Positions 46,640 through 55,047 of a DNA stretch of 55,047 bases are shown here, piece after piece; the first letter of the stretch is position 1, and each line of letters starts with the position of its first letter. Where the stretch lies: contig NZ_JAFMHR010000003.1 of assembly GCF_017854415.1 (NCBI RefSeq), forward strand, positions 1-55,047. Direction: 5' to 3'. The notes below the pieces were generated by a model. It searched no databases. It had not been told where the DNA came from and was given only the letters and a program-made list of their open reading frames with translations. A program made the translations under genes and the position numbers. Origin of the DNA: Yoonia sp. (GTDB taxonomy: Bacteria > Pseudomonadota > Alphaproteobacteria > Rhodobacterales > Rhodobacteraceae).

Positions 46640-48589
46640 TCAGTGATCCTTGCGCTTGGACAGATAGTCATCTGTCGTACGTGGACGCGGTCTGTCGCCA
46701 CCTGCGAAGGGGTTATTTTCCGAATGGTATTGGGCATTGATGCGGCAATTGTCGCACATCTGGATCATTTTGATCGTGTCTGGGTTCGAGAACATCGCGT
46801 GATTACCAGCGAGCTTTTCAGTGATCTTTTCGACAGTCGATTTGACGCCAAATAAAATACCGCACTCGATGCAAGCAAAAGGTTCTTCTTCGTTCAGGAT
46901 TGACTGGGATAACGCGGCATCGGTCAGATCAAGCTGCGGCTGCAGGGTAATTGCCTTTTCAGGGCAGACATTGGTGCAAAGTCCACATTGCAAACATGCG
47001 TCCTCTTGGAACCGAAGTTGCGGCAGATCGGAATTGTCGCCTAATGCCCCAGATGGGCAAAGCGACACACAGGCCAAGCACAACGTACATGCATCTGTGT
47101 CGACAATGACGGCGCCATAAGGCGCGTTGGCTGGCAGTGGCAGCGTTTCGACACCAGGATTAAGTGCCTTGGCCGACAATCGCGCAACTTGTCTGCGTGT
47201 GCCAAGCGGCAGGATCGGGCTTGCGATTGCAGACTTTCGCGCGTCTCCAAACAGATGATCCGACAGCGCATCAGGGTCTTCGAAATCAAGTAATGCGACC
47301 GTTCCGGGCGCTATCGCATTGGCCAATTCCGCCTGCGGCACCAGCGCGTCGCGCTCTGTTTTGGGGGCCAGCAAAACGTCAACACGGGCAAAGCCGCTGG
47401 CCAGCGCGCCAACCATCTCTGCGTGGCCAAATCCGGCAAGTGCTTCGACCTCCATGGGGATCACATGCGCGGGCAATCCACGTCCATAGCGTGCACCCAG
47501 ACTGATCATCTGTCCGCCGTGATCATCATGCACCAACAGCGTGGCGTCTTTTCCGCCCGCACTGCGATAGCTGCTTGCCAATGTATTGATCCGGCGAAAG
47601 ACAAAATCTGACGACGGAGCGTCATAGCTGATCGCACCTGAGGGGCAGACGGCAGCACATGCGCCGCATCCCGCACAGATCATTGGATCAATGCTGACAT
47701 GTTCGCCTGCCGAAACGATTGCGCCCGTCGGACACACGTTTAGGCAATTTGAACATGCGGGCTTTTCTGCACGCGAATGCGCACAAAGACTTGTCTCCAT
47801 GCGGATATAAAACGGTTTTTCAAACGTACCCACAAGCTGGCTTGCAGCAAAGATTGCATCAGCAACAGCCACCATGCTTTTGGGATCAGCGCGGACGTAT
47901 CCGTCACGTTTCTCTGGCGCGGGGAAAAGCGGGGCAGCCCCCGAAAGATCAAGAATAATATCACATTGCGACAGAGCACCATCCCGCGCGGGGGTCATCG
48001 CAGGTGTGCCGCGGCCGCCCGAAACACTTTGTTGAAAATCATTAATGCGGACTTCAAATCGCCCGAGTGTTCCAGTCGCTTGGTGCAAATTTCCAACGAC
48101 GGTATCGTAATTGGGCGACGGAATAACCTCCGTGCCCGGAGCCAGCAAAACAGTGACAGATAGTGCCTCTCCAAGCTTTTCAGCGGCCGACAGAACAACA
48201 TCTGCAGCCCCAACAATCATGCAGGTGCCTTCGCTGATAATATCAAAGGACTTTTGCGCAGGTGGGTTCAAAGCAGCATCAGCGATCAAAGCGGCCATCT
48301 TTGGCGTGGTGTCTGCTGCATCATCTGTCCATCCAGCACGGTCGCGAATGTCGACAAAATCAGGCGCGCTGGCGTCCATATCTTCGGCAAGCGAAGCGAA
48401 GCGATGTGCTTCTTGCTGGCAAGCAATGACGACATCGCCCTCAGCAATCGCCTTGGCCGCGATGTCGATCTGATCGGTGCAAAGGCTTGTAAAACAGGTG
48501 CGACATCCAAGCCCGGTCGCTTTTTCTAAAGCAGCAGCATCGACTTTCTGAGATCCGAGACAATCACACACCAATAATGTTTTCGACAT
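46640..48589 (-). CDS. multi-cluster 4Fe-4S ferredoxin-like protein
   Basis: A 649-residue protein with several four-cysteine clusters: CAHSRAEKPACSNCLNVCP and CAGCGACAAVCPSGAI in the middle, then CTLCLACVSLCPSGAL and CLQCGLCTNVCPEKAI, and further cysteines in CIECGIL and MCDNCR near the end. No membrane segment is seen. It resembles the ferredoxin-like proteins that accompany formate dehydrogenase genes, where an electron-transfer or assembly role is assumed. It is divergent from the DUF3305 gene. Confidence 0.85.
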   Translation of the reverse strand: MSKTLLVCDCLGSQKVDAAALEKATGLGCRTCFTSLCTDQIDIAAKAIAEGDVVIACQQEAHRFASLAEDMDASAPDFVDIRDRAGWTDDAADTTPKMAALIADAALNPPAQKSFDIISEGTCMIVGAADVVLSAAEKLGEALSVTVLLAPGTEVIPSPNYDTVVGNLHQATGTLGRFEVRINDFQQSVSGGRGTPAMTPARDGALSQCDIILDLSGAAPLFPAPEKRDGYVRADPKSMVAVADAIFAASQLVGTFEKPFYIRMETSLCAHSRAEKPACSNCLNVCPTGAIVSAGEHVSIDPMICAGCGACAAVCPSGAISYDAPSSDFVFRRINTLASSYRSAGGKDATLLVHDDHGGQMISLGARYGRGLPAHVIPMEVEALAGFGHAEMVGALASGFARVDVLLAPKTERDALVPQAELANAIAPGTVALLDFEDPDALSDHLFGDARKSAIASPILPLGTRRQVARLSAKALNPGVETLPLPANAPYGAVIVDTDACTLCLACVSLCPSGALGDNSDLPQLRFQEDACLQCGLCTNVCPEKAITLQPQLDLTDAALSQSILNEEEPFACIECGILFGVKSTVEKITEKLAGNHAMFSNPDTIKMIQMCDNCRINAQYHSENNPFAGGDRPRPRTTDDYLSKRKDH

Positions 48590-48888
48590 GGTTTTCCTCG
48601 ATTTTCATGAACTTAGGTCGCGACTTAGCTAGGCAGGAAAATCCGGCACAGTAAACCCGAATTCCTACCCGAGACTGACTTTAGCGGCTGCATATGGTTA
48701 CTGCAGGGACAATTTGTCGCCCAATTATCAGGCCGGTTTGGCCCTCGATTTCCTGTTCAGTATGGGGCTAGGGCAATGCCGCAACGCAGAATGATATTGG
48801 CTTCTCTTTCAGAACTAAATTGTTTCTTTGCGTTTCGCTTATACTAGTCCATGCTGTTTGAAAGAATCTGCCACCAACGGAGTACCAC

Positions 48889-49455
48889 TTGAAGTTCGAA
48901 TACCCAGACTCTCAGACGTTGCCACTTGGCGTTGTCGTCAAGCGTTCAATTGGTGTGACGAGATGGGCAAAGTATGCTTGGAAAGCGACAGACGTGTTAC
49001 CGGGCGCCGGACCTGCCGATTGGAAAGTGCTGCGAACCGATGGTGATGTGACCGAATTTCACGCGGCGACACTCCCTTTGACACTCTATGTTTCGGACGC
49101 CGAAGCATACGCGCACGAACTTCAGGCGCGGATACCTTCGGTTTACGCAGTTCTACGGCCCGGCGATGTAAACGCCGATGTGCCATGGACCGTCGCACTT
49201 GTGACCGCGTCCCCCTACGAGGCGCAGGATTATTGCGATTCCGCTGAAGAACTGGTTGAGAAAATTCCAATGTCAGACGGGCTTGGTGCATGGGTCACTG
49301 CGTTTGTTGAAAAGCATTACGAAGAAGAGGCATTTGTAAAACGCCGCCGGAAAAACGCCCGTGTTGACCAAAGCCAAGATGGCATTGGCGATCCGCGTAT
49401 CCGCCAAGTGAGCGACGTCTACCGCGCGCCGCGCCGCAAAGAGGTGCCAAATTGA
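48889..49455 (+). CDS. DUF3305 family protein
   Basis: A 188-residue soluble protein of the DUF3305 family (TLPLGVVVKRSIGVTRWAKY; ATDVLPGAGPADWKVL). The start codon is TTG at 48889, supported by a GGAG ribosome site six bases upstream. The C-terminus is strongly basic (KRRRKNARVD). It begins the plus-strand formate dehydrogenase operon. Its role is uncharacterised, presumably in enzyme maturation. Confidence 0.85.
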   Translation: MKFEYPDSQTLPLGVVVKRSIGVTRWAKYAWKATDVLPGAGPADWKVLRTDGDVTEFHAATLPLTLYVSDAEAYAHELQARIPSVYAVLRPGDVNADVPWTVALVTASPYEAQDYCDSAEELVEKIPMSDGLGAWVTAFVEKHYEEEAFVKRRRKNARVDQSQDGIGDPRIRQVSDVYRAPRRKEVPN

Positions 49456-50036
49456 GCGATATGATGTCATCATGGTCGCGCCGTCGGGCCGCTGTCGCTG
49501 CTGAATCCGAAGAAGCAGACGTCGCCGCGCAAGAAGCCGCACATGCGCTTGAGCAAGAAGCGTTGGCAGAAAAAACTGACGAAGAGATACTTCAAGAGCT
49601 TGGCTTGCCAGATCCAGACAGCTTGGGACTTGGTGATGATTTTAAGGCGTTCATGTCCAAATCCGTGCCGCAACATCTGCGCAAACGCGCGCTGCGCAAA
49701 CTGTGGCGCAGCAATCCCGTGTTGGCCTGCGTTGACGGGCTGAATGATTACGACGACGATTACTTGGCCCAAAGCCTTGGCCAAGGTGTGATCAAAACCT
49801 CTTATCAGGTTGGCAAAGGCATGTTGGCGCACCTGTTAGAAGTTGAGCGCCTCAAGAATGCTGACCCAGAAACTGCGACGCTTGAGGTCGCGGTTGATGA
49901 GGAAGTTGTTGAAATCGCCGCCGAAACATTGAATGAATGTGGTGACGTGGCCGATGACGTCCACGTAGTTGATGAAGAACCAGCACCAAGCGCGCCCCGC
50001 CGGATGCAGTTCCAGTTTGAGGACGACACCGCATGA
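49452..50036 (+). CDS. DUF3306 family protein
   Basis: A 194-residue soluble protein of the DUF3306 family. It starts with TTG overlapping the previous stop (an ATG at 49461 is an alternative). The region SWSRRRAAVAAESEEADVAA is followed by the conserved QHLRKRALRKLWRSNPVLAC and VDGLNDYDDDY motifs, then an acidic end. It overlaps both neighbours and lies in the formate dehydrogenase operon. Function unknown. Confidence 0.87.
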   Translation: MSDMMSSWSRRRAAVAAESEEADVAAQEAAHALEQEALAEKTDEEILQELGLPDPDSLGLGDDFKAFMSKSVPQHLRKRALRKLWRSNPVLACVDGLNDYDDDYLAQSLGQGVIKTSYQVGKGMLAHLLEVERLKNADPETATLEVAVDEEVVEIAAETLNECGDVADDVHVVDEEPAPSAPRRMQFQFEDDTA

Positions 50037-50641
50037 ATGTTGCCGCCGCCATCGCAGAAGTACCTCAAGAAGATCGGCTGCGCGCGGACCTTTACAACTA
50101 CTTGGGTCTCATGCTTGCAGGTCCACCTGATCAACTGCTGTTGGATCAATCAGCCGATCTAAGTGGTGACGAAACGGACCTTGGGCAGGCGATCAATGGG
50201 CTGGCACGGGTTGCTAAGATCACAAAGCCAAAGGCCGTACGCACGGAATATAACGCCCTGTTCATCGGACTAGGCCGAGGCGAGCTTTTGCCATTTGCAA
50301 GCTACTACCTCACAGGGTTCTTAAACGAAAAGCCGCTAGCGAATTTACGCGCAACTATGGCCGATTTCGGCATGACGCGCGCGAACGACGTGTTCGAGCC
50401 GGAAGATAACATCGCTTCATTGATGGAAATGATGGCGGGCATGATCGTCGGTCGCTTTGGCCGCGTGGCAAGTGTGGCCGAGCAACAAACGTTCTTTAAC
50501 GCGCATATTAGCACATGGGCGACACATTATTTCAACGACCTGCAAGGGGCCAAATCATCAATTCTGTACGCATCAATCGGTGCGGTCGGTTTGGCCTTCA
50601 TGGAAATCGAAAAAGAAGCATTTCGCATGTCCGCAAGCTAG
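50033..50641 (+). CDS. TorD/DmsD family molybdoenzyme chaperone
   Basis: A 202-residue all-helical chaperone of the TorD family. RTEYNALFIGLGRGELLPFA is the family core and EPEDNIASLMEMMAGMI the second conserved motif. It should bind the Tat signal of the formate dehydrogenase alpha subunit and hold it until cofactor insertion is complete. It overlaps the DUF3306 gene by four bases. Confidence 0.92.
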   Translation: MNVAAAIAEVPQEDRLRADLYNYLGLMLAGPPDQLLLDQSADLSGDETDLGQAINGLARVAKITKPKAVRTEYNALFIGLGRGELLPFASYYLTGFLNEKPLANLRATMADFGMTRANDVFEPEDNIASLMEMMAGMIVGRFGRVASVAEQQTFFNAHISTWATHYFNDLQGAKSSILYASIGAVGLAFMEIEKEAFRMSAS

Positions 50642-50698
50642 TGGACTTGCCATACAACCGGTGGGGATGCCCGCCAAAGAAGCAAAGGGAGACATCCT

Positions 50699-50887
50699 AT
50701 GACCGATAAAAAAGCAGGCGCTAGCCGCCGTGACTTTCTGAAACTGGCGGGAACTGCTGCACCAGCAGCTATCGCCGTGGCGGCAGGCGGGGCAACACAA
50801 GCCGCAGCAGAGCCGGCAGATCTTTCATCACAGACGATGCAAGATACCGATCACACGCGCGCTTACTTCGAAAGCACTCGTTTCTAG
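50699..50887 (+). CDS. formate dehydrogenase region Tat-signal peptide protein
   Basis: A 62-residue protein consisting mainly of a twin-arginine signal (ASRRDFLKLAG, then APAAIAVAAGGATQAAA) and about 25 further residues (MQDTDHTRAYFESTRF at the end). Such short Tat-signal proteins are a recognised companion of formate dehydrogenase operons. Its role is unknown. It lies between the chaperone gene and the alpha-subunit gene, preceded by an AAGGGAG ribosome site. Confidence 0.88.
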   Translation: MTDKKAGASRRDFLKLAGTAAPAAIAVAAGGATQAAAEPADLSSQTMQDTDHTRAYFESTRF

Positions 50888-50980
50888 GTTCGTTTCATGG
50901 CCGCCGTCACCGTTGAGGAGAATGATGACAGAGCGACCTAAAAGAGTTCATCCGGCAAGACCGGATAAGGGAGGAAGAAG

Positions 50981-53866
50981 ATGCTGAGGAAAAAGACCAA
51001 CGGGTACACACGCCGGTCCGGTCGTTCGCCAATCATGGTGAACAAAGGATCGAATGGCATTGATCGTCGTGGTTTCTTGCGCGGATCAGGTCTTGCGATC
51101 GGTGGCTTGGCCGCAATCGCAGCGACAGGTGGTTCAGTCACGCAAGCAACTGCGCAATCTGCAGCGACCCGCGCAATCGAGACAATCAAATCAGTCTGCA
51201 CACACTGTTCTGTAGGCTGTACAGTCATCGCCGAAGTCGACAATGGCGTCTGGACGGGTCAAGAACCCGGCTGGGACAGCCCGTTCAACTTGGGTGCACA
51301 TTGCGCCAAAGGTTCAGCGGTGCGCGAGCACGCTCACGGCGAGCGTCGCCTAAAGTACCCGATGAAAAAAGAGAACGGTGAATGGGTTCGCATCTCTTGG
51401 GAAACCGCGATCAACGAGATCGGCGACGGCATGACGAAAATCCGCGAAGAAAGCGGGCCCGATTCTGTCTATTGGCTTGGTTCTGCCAAGCACAACAACG
51501 AACAAGCCTATCTGTTCCGCAAGTTTGCTGCCTATTGGGGCACCAACAACGTCGATCACCAAGCGCGGATTTGTCACTCGACGACTGTTGCTGGTGTGGC
51601 GAACACATGGGGCTACGGCGCCATGACGAACAGCTACAACGACATTCATAACTCCAAGGCGATCTTTCTGATCGGTGGCAACCCAGCCGAGGCACATCCA
51701 GTGTCGCTGCTGCACATGCTCAAAGCCAAAGAGCAAAACAACGCGCCTTTGATCGTTTGTGACCCTCGTTTCACGCGGACTGCAGCACACGCTGACGAAT
51801 ATGTCCGTTTCCGGCCCGGCAGCGACGTTGCTCTGGTTTGGGGTATCTTGTGGCACATCTTTGAAAACGACTGGCAAGACAAAGAATTCATCCGGACACG
51901 TGTTTGGGGAATGGACCAGATCGAGACCGAAGTAGCGCGCTGGACGCCCGAAGAAGTTGAACGCGTTACTGGCGCACCCGGCAGCCAGCTGGAACGTGTC
52001 GCTAGGACCCTTGCAAACAACCGCCCCGGCACTGTGATCTGGTGCATGGGTGGCACGCAACATACCAACGGTAACAACAACACCCGTGCGTATTGCATCC
52101 TTCAATTGGCCCTTGGCAACATGGGCACCGCAGGTGGTGGTACTAACATTTTCCGCGGCCACGACAACGTACAGGGTGCCACTGACCTTGGCGTTCTTGC
52201 TGATACGCTGCCTGGTTACTACGGACTGTCAGCAGGTTCATGGGCACATTGGGCCCGTGTTTGGGAAGAAGACCTTGATTGGCTCAAGGGTCGGTTCTCA
52301 ACTGCAACGGTGGGCGATACCGCAATGATGAACCTGACAGGTATTCCTGTCAGTCGCTGGATTGACGGCGTGCTCGAAGAAGCGGCGGATATCGATCAAC
52401 CCGATAACGTGCGCGCCATGGTGCTTTGGGGCCATGCGCCAAACAGCCAAACGCGTCAGAAGGAAATGAAAACGGCAATGGAAAAGCTCGACATGCTTGT
52501 CGTTGTTGACCCATATCCGACTGTGACGGCTGTCCTGCAAGACCGCCAAGACGGTGTTTATCTGCTGCCCGCATGTACGCAGTTTGAAACACGCGGCTCT
52601 GTGACAGCTTCCAACCGGTCGCTGCAGTGGCGTGACAAAGTGGTTGAACCACTGTTTGAATCCCTGCCCGATCATACGATCCTGGCGATGTTCTCGGAGA
52701 AATTCGGCTTCCACGACAAGATCTTCCGCAATATCGCGATTGATGAAGGCGGCGAGCCGAACGTCGAAGACATTACCCGCGAGTTTAACCGCGGCATGTG
52801 GACGATTGGCTATACCGGCCAAAGCCCAGAGCGCATGAAGCTGCACATGGCCAACCAGCACACATTTGACCGTACAACCTTGCGGGCTGTTGGTGGTCCA
52901 GCAGATGGGGACTTTTACGGGATGCCGTGGCCTTGCTGGGGCACACCCGAGATGAACCACCCCGGTACTGCGAACCTTTATGACATGTCGATGCCCGTCG
53001 CCGAAGGTGGCCTAACATTCCGCGCCCGCTTTGGTGTGGAACGTGACGGCGACAACCTTTTGGCCGAAGGGGTATTTACCCCCGGTTCCGAAATCGAGGA
53101 TGGCTATCCAGAGTTCACCATGCAGATGCTAATGGATCTTGGATGGGACGGTGATCTGACGGCTGATGAACGTGCCGCTATCGATGCGGTCGCAGGCCCG
53201 AACACCAACTGGAAAACTGACCTGTCAGGTGGCATCCAGAGGGTTGCAATCAAACACGGTTGCGCACCATTCGGAAACGCCAAGGCGCGTGCAGTGGTTT
53301 GGACCTTCCCTGACCCTGTGCCAACGCACCGTGAACCGCTCTATTCAAACCGGCGGGATCTGGTTGCGGATTATCCGACCTACGAAGACAAGAAGTTCTG
53401 GCGCGTCCCGACACTATACGCATCAATCCAGGAACAGGACTTTTCGCAGGAGTATCCGATTATCCTGACGTCAGGCCGACTGGTTGAATACGAAGGTGGT
53501 GGCGATGAAACCCGCTCGAACCCATGGCTTGCGGAATTGCAGCAAGACATGTTCGTAGAAATCAACACACGTGACGCCAACAACTTGGGTGTCCGTGATG
53601 GCGCACAGGTCTGGGTCGAAGGCCCCGAAGGCGGCAAGGTCAAGGTTATGGCCATGGTCACCGAACGGGTCGGCGAAGGCGTTGCATTCATGCCGTTCCA
53701 CTTTGGTGGACACCTGGAAGGTGTTGATCTAAGGGATAAATATCCAGAAGGGGCCGATCCGTTTGTATTGGGTGAATCCTCCAACACAGCACAAACATAC
53801 GGCTATGACAGCGTAACCCAGATGCAAGAGACCAAAGCGACTCTTTGCAAAATCTGGACAGCATAA
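50981..53866 (+). CDS. fdhA: formate dehydrogenase alpha subunit (Cys type, Tat-exported)
   Basis: A 961-residue molybdo/tungsto-pterin enzyme that oxidises formate in the periplasm. The Tat signal includes DRRGFLRGSG. A [4Fe-4S] site is formed by C73, C76, C80 and C108. The active-site residue is Cys198 in ARICHSTTVAG, in place of the selenocysteine of some relatives. The C-terminal pterin-binding domain carries YPIILTSGRLVEYEGGG. No in-frame TGA interrupts the gene. It is followed 12 bp later by the beta subunit gene. Tungsten is likely because a Tup importer is adjacent (inference). Confidence 0.95.
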   Translation: MLRKKTNGYTRRSGRSPIMVNKGSNGIDRRGFLRGSGLAIGGLAAIAATGGSVTQATAQSAATRAIETIKSVCTHCSVGCTVIAEVDNGVWTGQEPGWDSPFNLGAHCAKGSAVREHAHGERRLKYPMKKENGEWVRISWETAINEIGDGMTKIREESGPDSVYWLGSAKHNNEQAYLFRKFAAYWGTNNVDHQARICHSTTVAGVANTWGYGAMTNSYNDIHNSKAIFLIGGNPAEAHPVSLLHMLKAKEQNNAPLIVCDPRFTRTAAHADEYVRFRPGSDVALVWGILWHIFENDWQDKEFIRTRVWGMDQIETEVARWTPEEVERVTGAPGSQLERVARTLANNRPGTVIWCMGGTQHTNGNNNTRAYCILQLALGNMGTAGGGTNIFRGHDNVQGATDLGVLADTLPGYYGLSAGSWAHWARVWEEDLDWLKGRFSTATVGDTAMMNLTGIPVSRWIDGVLEEAADIDQPDNVRAMVLWGHAPNSQTRQKEMKTAMEKLDMLVVVDPYPTVTAVLQDRQDGVYLLPACTQFETRGSVTASNRSLQWRDKVVEPLFESLPDHTILAMFSEKFGFHDKIFRNIAIDEGGEPNVEDITREFNRGMWTIGYTGQSPERMKLHMANQHTFDRTTLRAVGGPADGDFYGMPWPCWGTPEMNHPGTANLYDMSMPVAEGGLTFRARFGVERDGDNLLAEGVFTPGSEIEDGYPEFTMQMLMDLGWDGDLTADERAAIDAVAGPNTNWKTDLSGGIQRVAIKHGCAPFGNAKARAVVWTFPDPVPTHREPLYSNRRDLVADYPTYEDKKFWRVPTLYASIQEQDFSQEYPIILTSGRLVEYEGGGDETRSNPWLAELQQDMFVEINTRDANNLGVRDGAQVWVEGPEGGKVKVMAMVTERVGEGVAFMPFHFGGHLEGVDLRDKYPEGADPFVLGESSNTAQTYGYDSVTQMQETKATLCKIWTA

Positions 53867-53878
53867 GGGAGAAGTAGA

Positions 53879-54472
53879 ATGGCTAGAGCAAAATTTCTCG
53901 TTGATGCTGAACGCTGCATCGAATGCAATGCCTGCGTAACAGCGTGTAAGAACGAGCACGAAGTGCCTTGGGGTATCAATCGCCGTAAGGTCGTTACCAT
54001 CAACGATGGTTCACCAGGAGAGCGGTCAATCTCGGTCGCGTGTATGCACTGTTCTGACGCACCTTGCATGGCCGTGTGTCCGGTAGATTGTTTTTACCAG
54101 ACAGCGGACGGCGTTGTGCTGCACTCAAAAGACCTCTGCATCGGGTGCGGTTACTGCTTCTACGCATGTCCGTTCGGTGCGCCACAGTTCCCACAAGCGG
54201 GCAACTTTGGATCGCGCGGCAAGATGGACAAATGTACCTTCTGTGCCGGTGGCCCTGAAGAAAACAACTCAAGCGCTGAGTTCGCCAAGTACGGACGCAA
54301 CCGGATCGCAGAAGGCAAATTGCCAATCTGCGCCGAGATGTGTGCTACAAAGGCTTTGCTGGCCGGTGACGGGGACACAGTTTCCGACATCTACCGCGAA
54401 CGCGTTGTGGCCCGTGGCTTTGGTTCGGGTGCTTGGGGTTGGGGTACTGCCTACAGCCAAAAAGGCGGCTAA
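53879..54472 (+). CDS. fdh3B: formate dehydrogenase beta subunit (FDH3 type)
   Basis: A 197-residue iron-sulfur protein that passes electrons from the alpha subunit to the membrane. Cysteines are arranged for four [4Fe-4S] clusters: CIECNACVTACKNEH, CMHCSDAPCMAVCP, CIGCGYCFYACPFG and the C-terminal CTFCAG with CAEMCATKAL. It is shorter than FdnH-type beta subunits and lacks their C-terminal membrane helix. It follows fdhA by 12 bp and precedes the gamma gene by 78 bp. Confidence 0.95.
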   Translation: MARAKFLVDAERCIECNACVTACKNEHEVPWGINRRKVVTINDGSPGERSISVACMHCSDAPCMAVCPVDCFYQTADGVVLHSKDLCIGCGYCFYACPFGAPQFPQAGNFGSRGKMDKCTFCAGGPEENNSSAEFAKYGRNRIAEGKLPICAEMCATKALLAGDGDTVSDIYRERVVARGFGSGAWGWGTAYSQKGG

Positions 54473-54473
54473 T

Positions 54474-54521
54474 CGCCCCTTTTGCAATGCATGAAAAGGG
54501 GCGGCCTTTAAAGGGCCGCCC
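54474..54521 (+). promoter_or_regulatory. two overlapping, mutually exclusive hairpins between beta and gamma genes
   Basis: Hairpin A: CGCCCCTTTT (54474-54483) pairs perfectly with AAAAGGGGCG (54494-54503). Hairpin B: GGGCGGCC (54499-54506) pairs with GGCCGCCC (54514-54521), followed by TTCTTT. They share 54499-54503, so only one can form. B resembles a weak terminator. Confidence 0.6.
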
Positions 54522-54550
54522 TTCTTTGATCTGACAGTGAGGACTGATCG

Positions 54551-55047
54551 ATGCTCCGTCTTATGACCCTTATTGCTTTGCTGTGGACCCTTGCCGTGCC
54601 TGTCACGGCTCAAGAGGCTACAGACCCGTCGCGTGCAGCCACTGGTGGGGCGCAAACACTCGAAGATATCCTGCGCCGGCAAGAAGGTCAGGTCATCGAC
54701 GACAGTTTTCGCAGTGATGTCACGGGAAACCCTGATCTCGCTGCTCCAATAACAGAGCAATTAGGCACTTTAGGCGGCGCATCCGATCCAGATCTTTGGC
54801 GCGCGTTCCGCTATAGCTCTGCTGATATCAGCACCCAAGACCGCGGCCCTGCCACGACGACCTTGATACAAGACGGCGGCATGTGGTGGCTCTTGTTTCG
54901 CGAAGGGCCATTGCTCAAAATGGCAGCCTATCTGCTTGGTGGGACAATCCTTGCACTGGCGCTCTTTTACCTGATCCGCGGGCGTATCAAGATTGACGGC
55001 AAGAAAACTGGCCGAACGATCACCCGCTTCAAAGCGTTTGAACGTTT
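54551..55047 (+). CDS. formate dehydrogenase gamma subunit (cytochrome b), truncated by window end
   Basis: The first 165 codons of a membrane cytochrome b subunit that receives electrons from the beta subunit and reduces quinone. A Sec signal (MLRLMTLIALLWTLAVPVTA) is followed by a periplasmic segment of about 95 residues and a membrane helix (KMAAYLLGGTILALALFYLI). The sequence IRGRIKIDG is typical of FdoI/FDH gamma proteins. The rest lies outside the window. The start at 54551 has a GAGGA ribosome site. Confidence 0.88.
   Translation, partial: MLRLMTLIALLWTLAVPVTAQEATDPSRAATGGAQTLEDILRRQEGQVIDDSFRSDVTGNPDLAAPITEQLGTLGGASDPDLWRAFRYSSADISTQDRGPATTTLIQDGGMWWLLFREGPLLKMAAYLLGGTILALALFYLIRGRIKIDGKKTGRTITRFKAFER

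Noticed and set aside
51572-51574. Possible selenocysteine in formate dehydrogenase
   Set aside because: The active-site codon is TGT (Cys), and no in-frame TGA is present in fdhA.
51350-52162. 270-codon open frame on the minus strand
   Set aside because: Antisense to fdhA, and its sequence has no recognisable motif.

Overview
The window looks like a chromosomal segment of a marine Roseobacter-clade alphaproteobacterium (Rhodobacterales). The evidence is gene content and order: a cbb3 oxidase with its ccoGHIS assembly set and an FnrL-type regulator, TRAP transport genes, a DUF1150 gene beside a small heat-shock gene, a fused sulfate adenylyltransferase/APS kinase, and the DUF3305/DUF3306/TorD formate dehydrogenase cluster. 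The genus cannot be fixed from sequence alone. I saw no tRNA, rRNA, CRISPR array, insertion sequence, integrase or phage gene.

Layout. 0.1-4.1 kb (minus): prmA, a GDSL esterase, msrA, an MFS carrier and a RidA-like protein. 4.3-8.5 kb (plus): ccoGHIS behind a perfect FNR box. 8.7-10.9 kb: groESL with a CIRCE operator and a terminator. 11-20 kb: housekeeping genes (a dehydrogenase, an EamA exporter, a lipase-like hydrolase, purEK, hsp20/DUF1150, sat-cysC, trxB, an Lrp-type regulator). 20-23.5 kb (minus): ccoNOQP, divergent from a universal stress gene, with two perfect FNR boxes between them. 24.6-26.7 kb: a MATE exporter and fnrL. 26.8-32.7 kb: a TRAP transporter with an IclR regulator and a divergent GMC oxidoreductase. 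33.4-37 kb: a cobalamin riboswitch, a short leader ORF, a DUF1636 protein and an ABC importer whose binding-protein gene carries an 82-bp out-of-frame tandem duplication. 37-41.4 kb (minus): an apparent operon encoding a Tat-exported Ser/Pro/Ala repeat protein, an HPr-kinase-like/PqqD-like fusion, a second Tat-exported repeat protein with a PepSY-like domain, and a two-component system. 41.8-44 kb: a tungstate ABC importer. 44-55 kb: formate dehydrogenase maturation and structural genes, cut by the window end in the gamma subunit.

How it fits together. Much of the window serves low-oxygen energy metabolism. FnrL probably acts on the FNR boxes before ccoG and ccoN/usp; CcoGHIS matures the oxidase and loads copper. 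The tungstate importer points tail-to-tail at a Cys-type, Tat-exported formate dehydrogenase, suggesting a tungsten enzyme that feeds electrons to the quinone pool.

The least explained part is the 37-41.4 kb operon. A predicted serine kinase fused to a PqqD-like domain sits between two Tat-exported proteins that share a cleavage-region sequence and Ser/Pro/Ala repeats. I propose, as inference only, a peptide- or protein-modification system in which cytoplasmic phosphorylation precedes Tat export, under control of the linked PepSY/two-component module.
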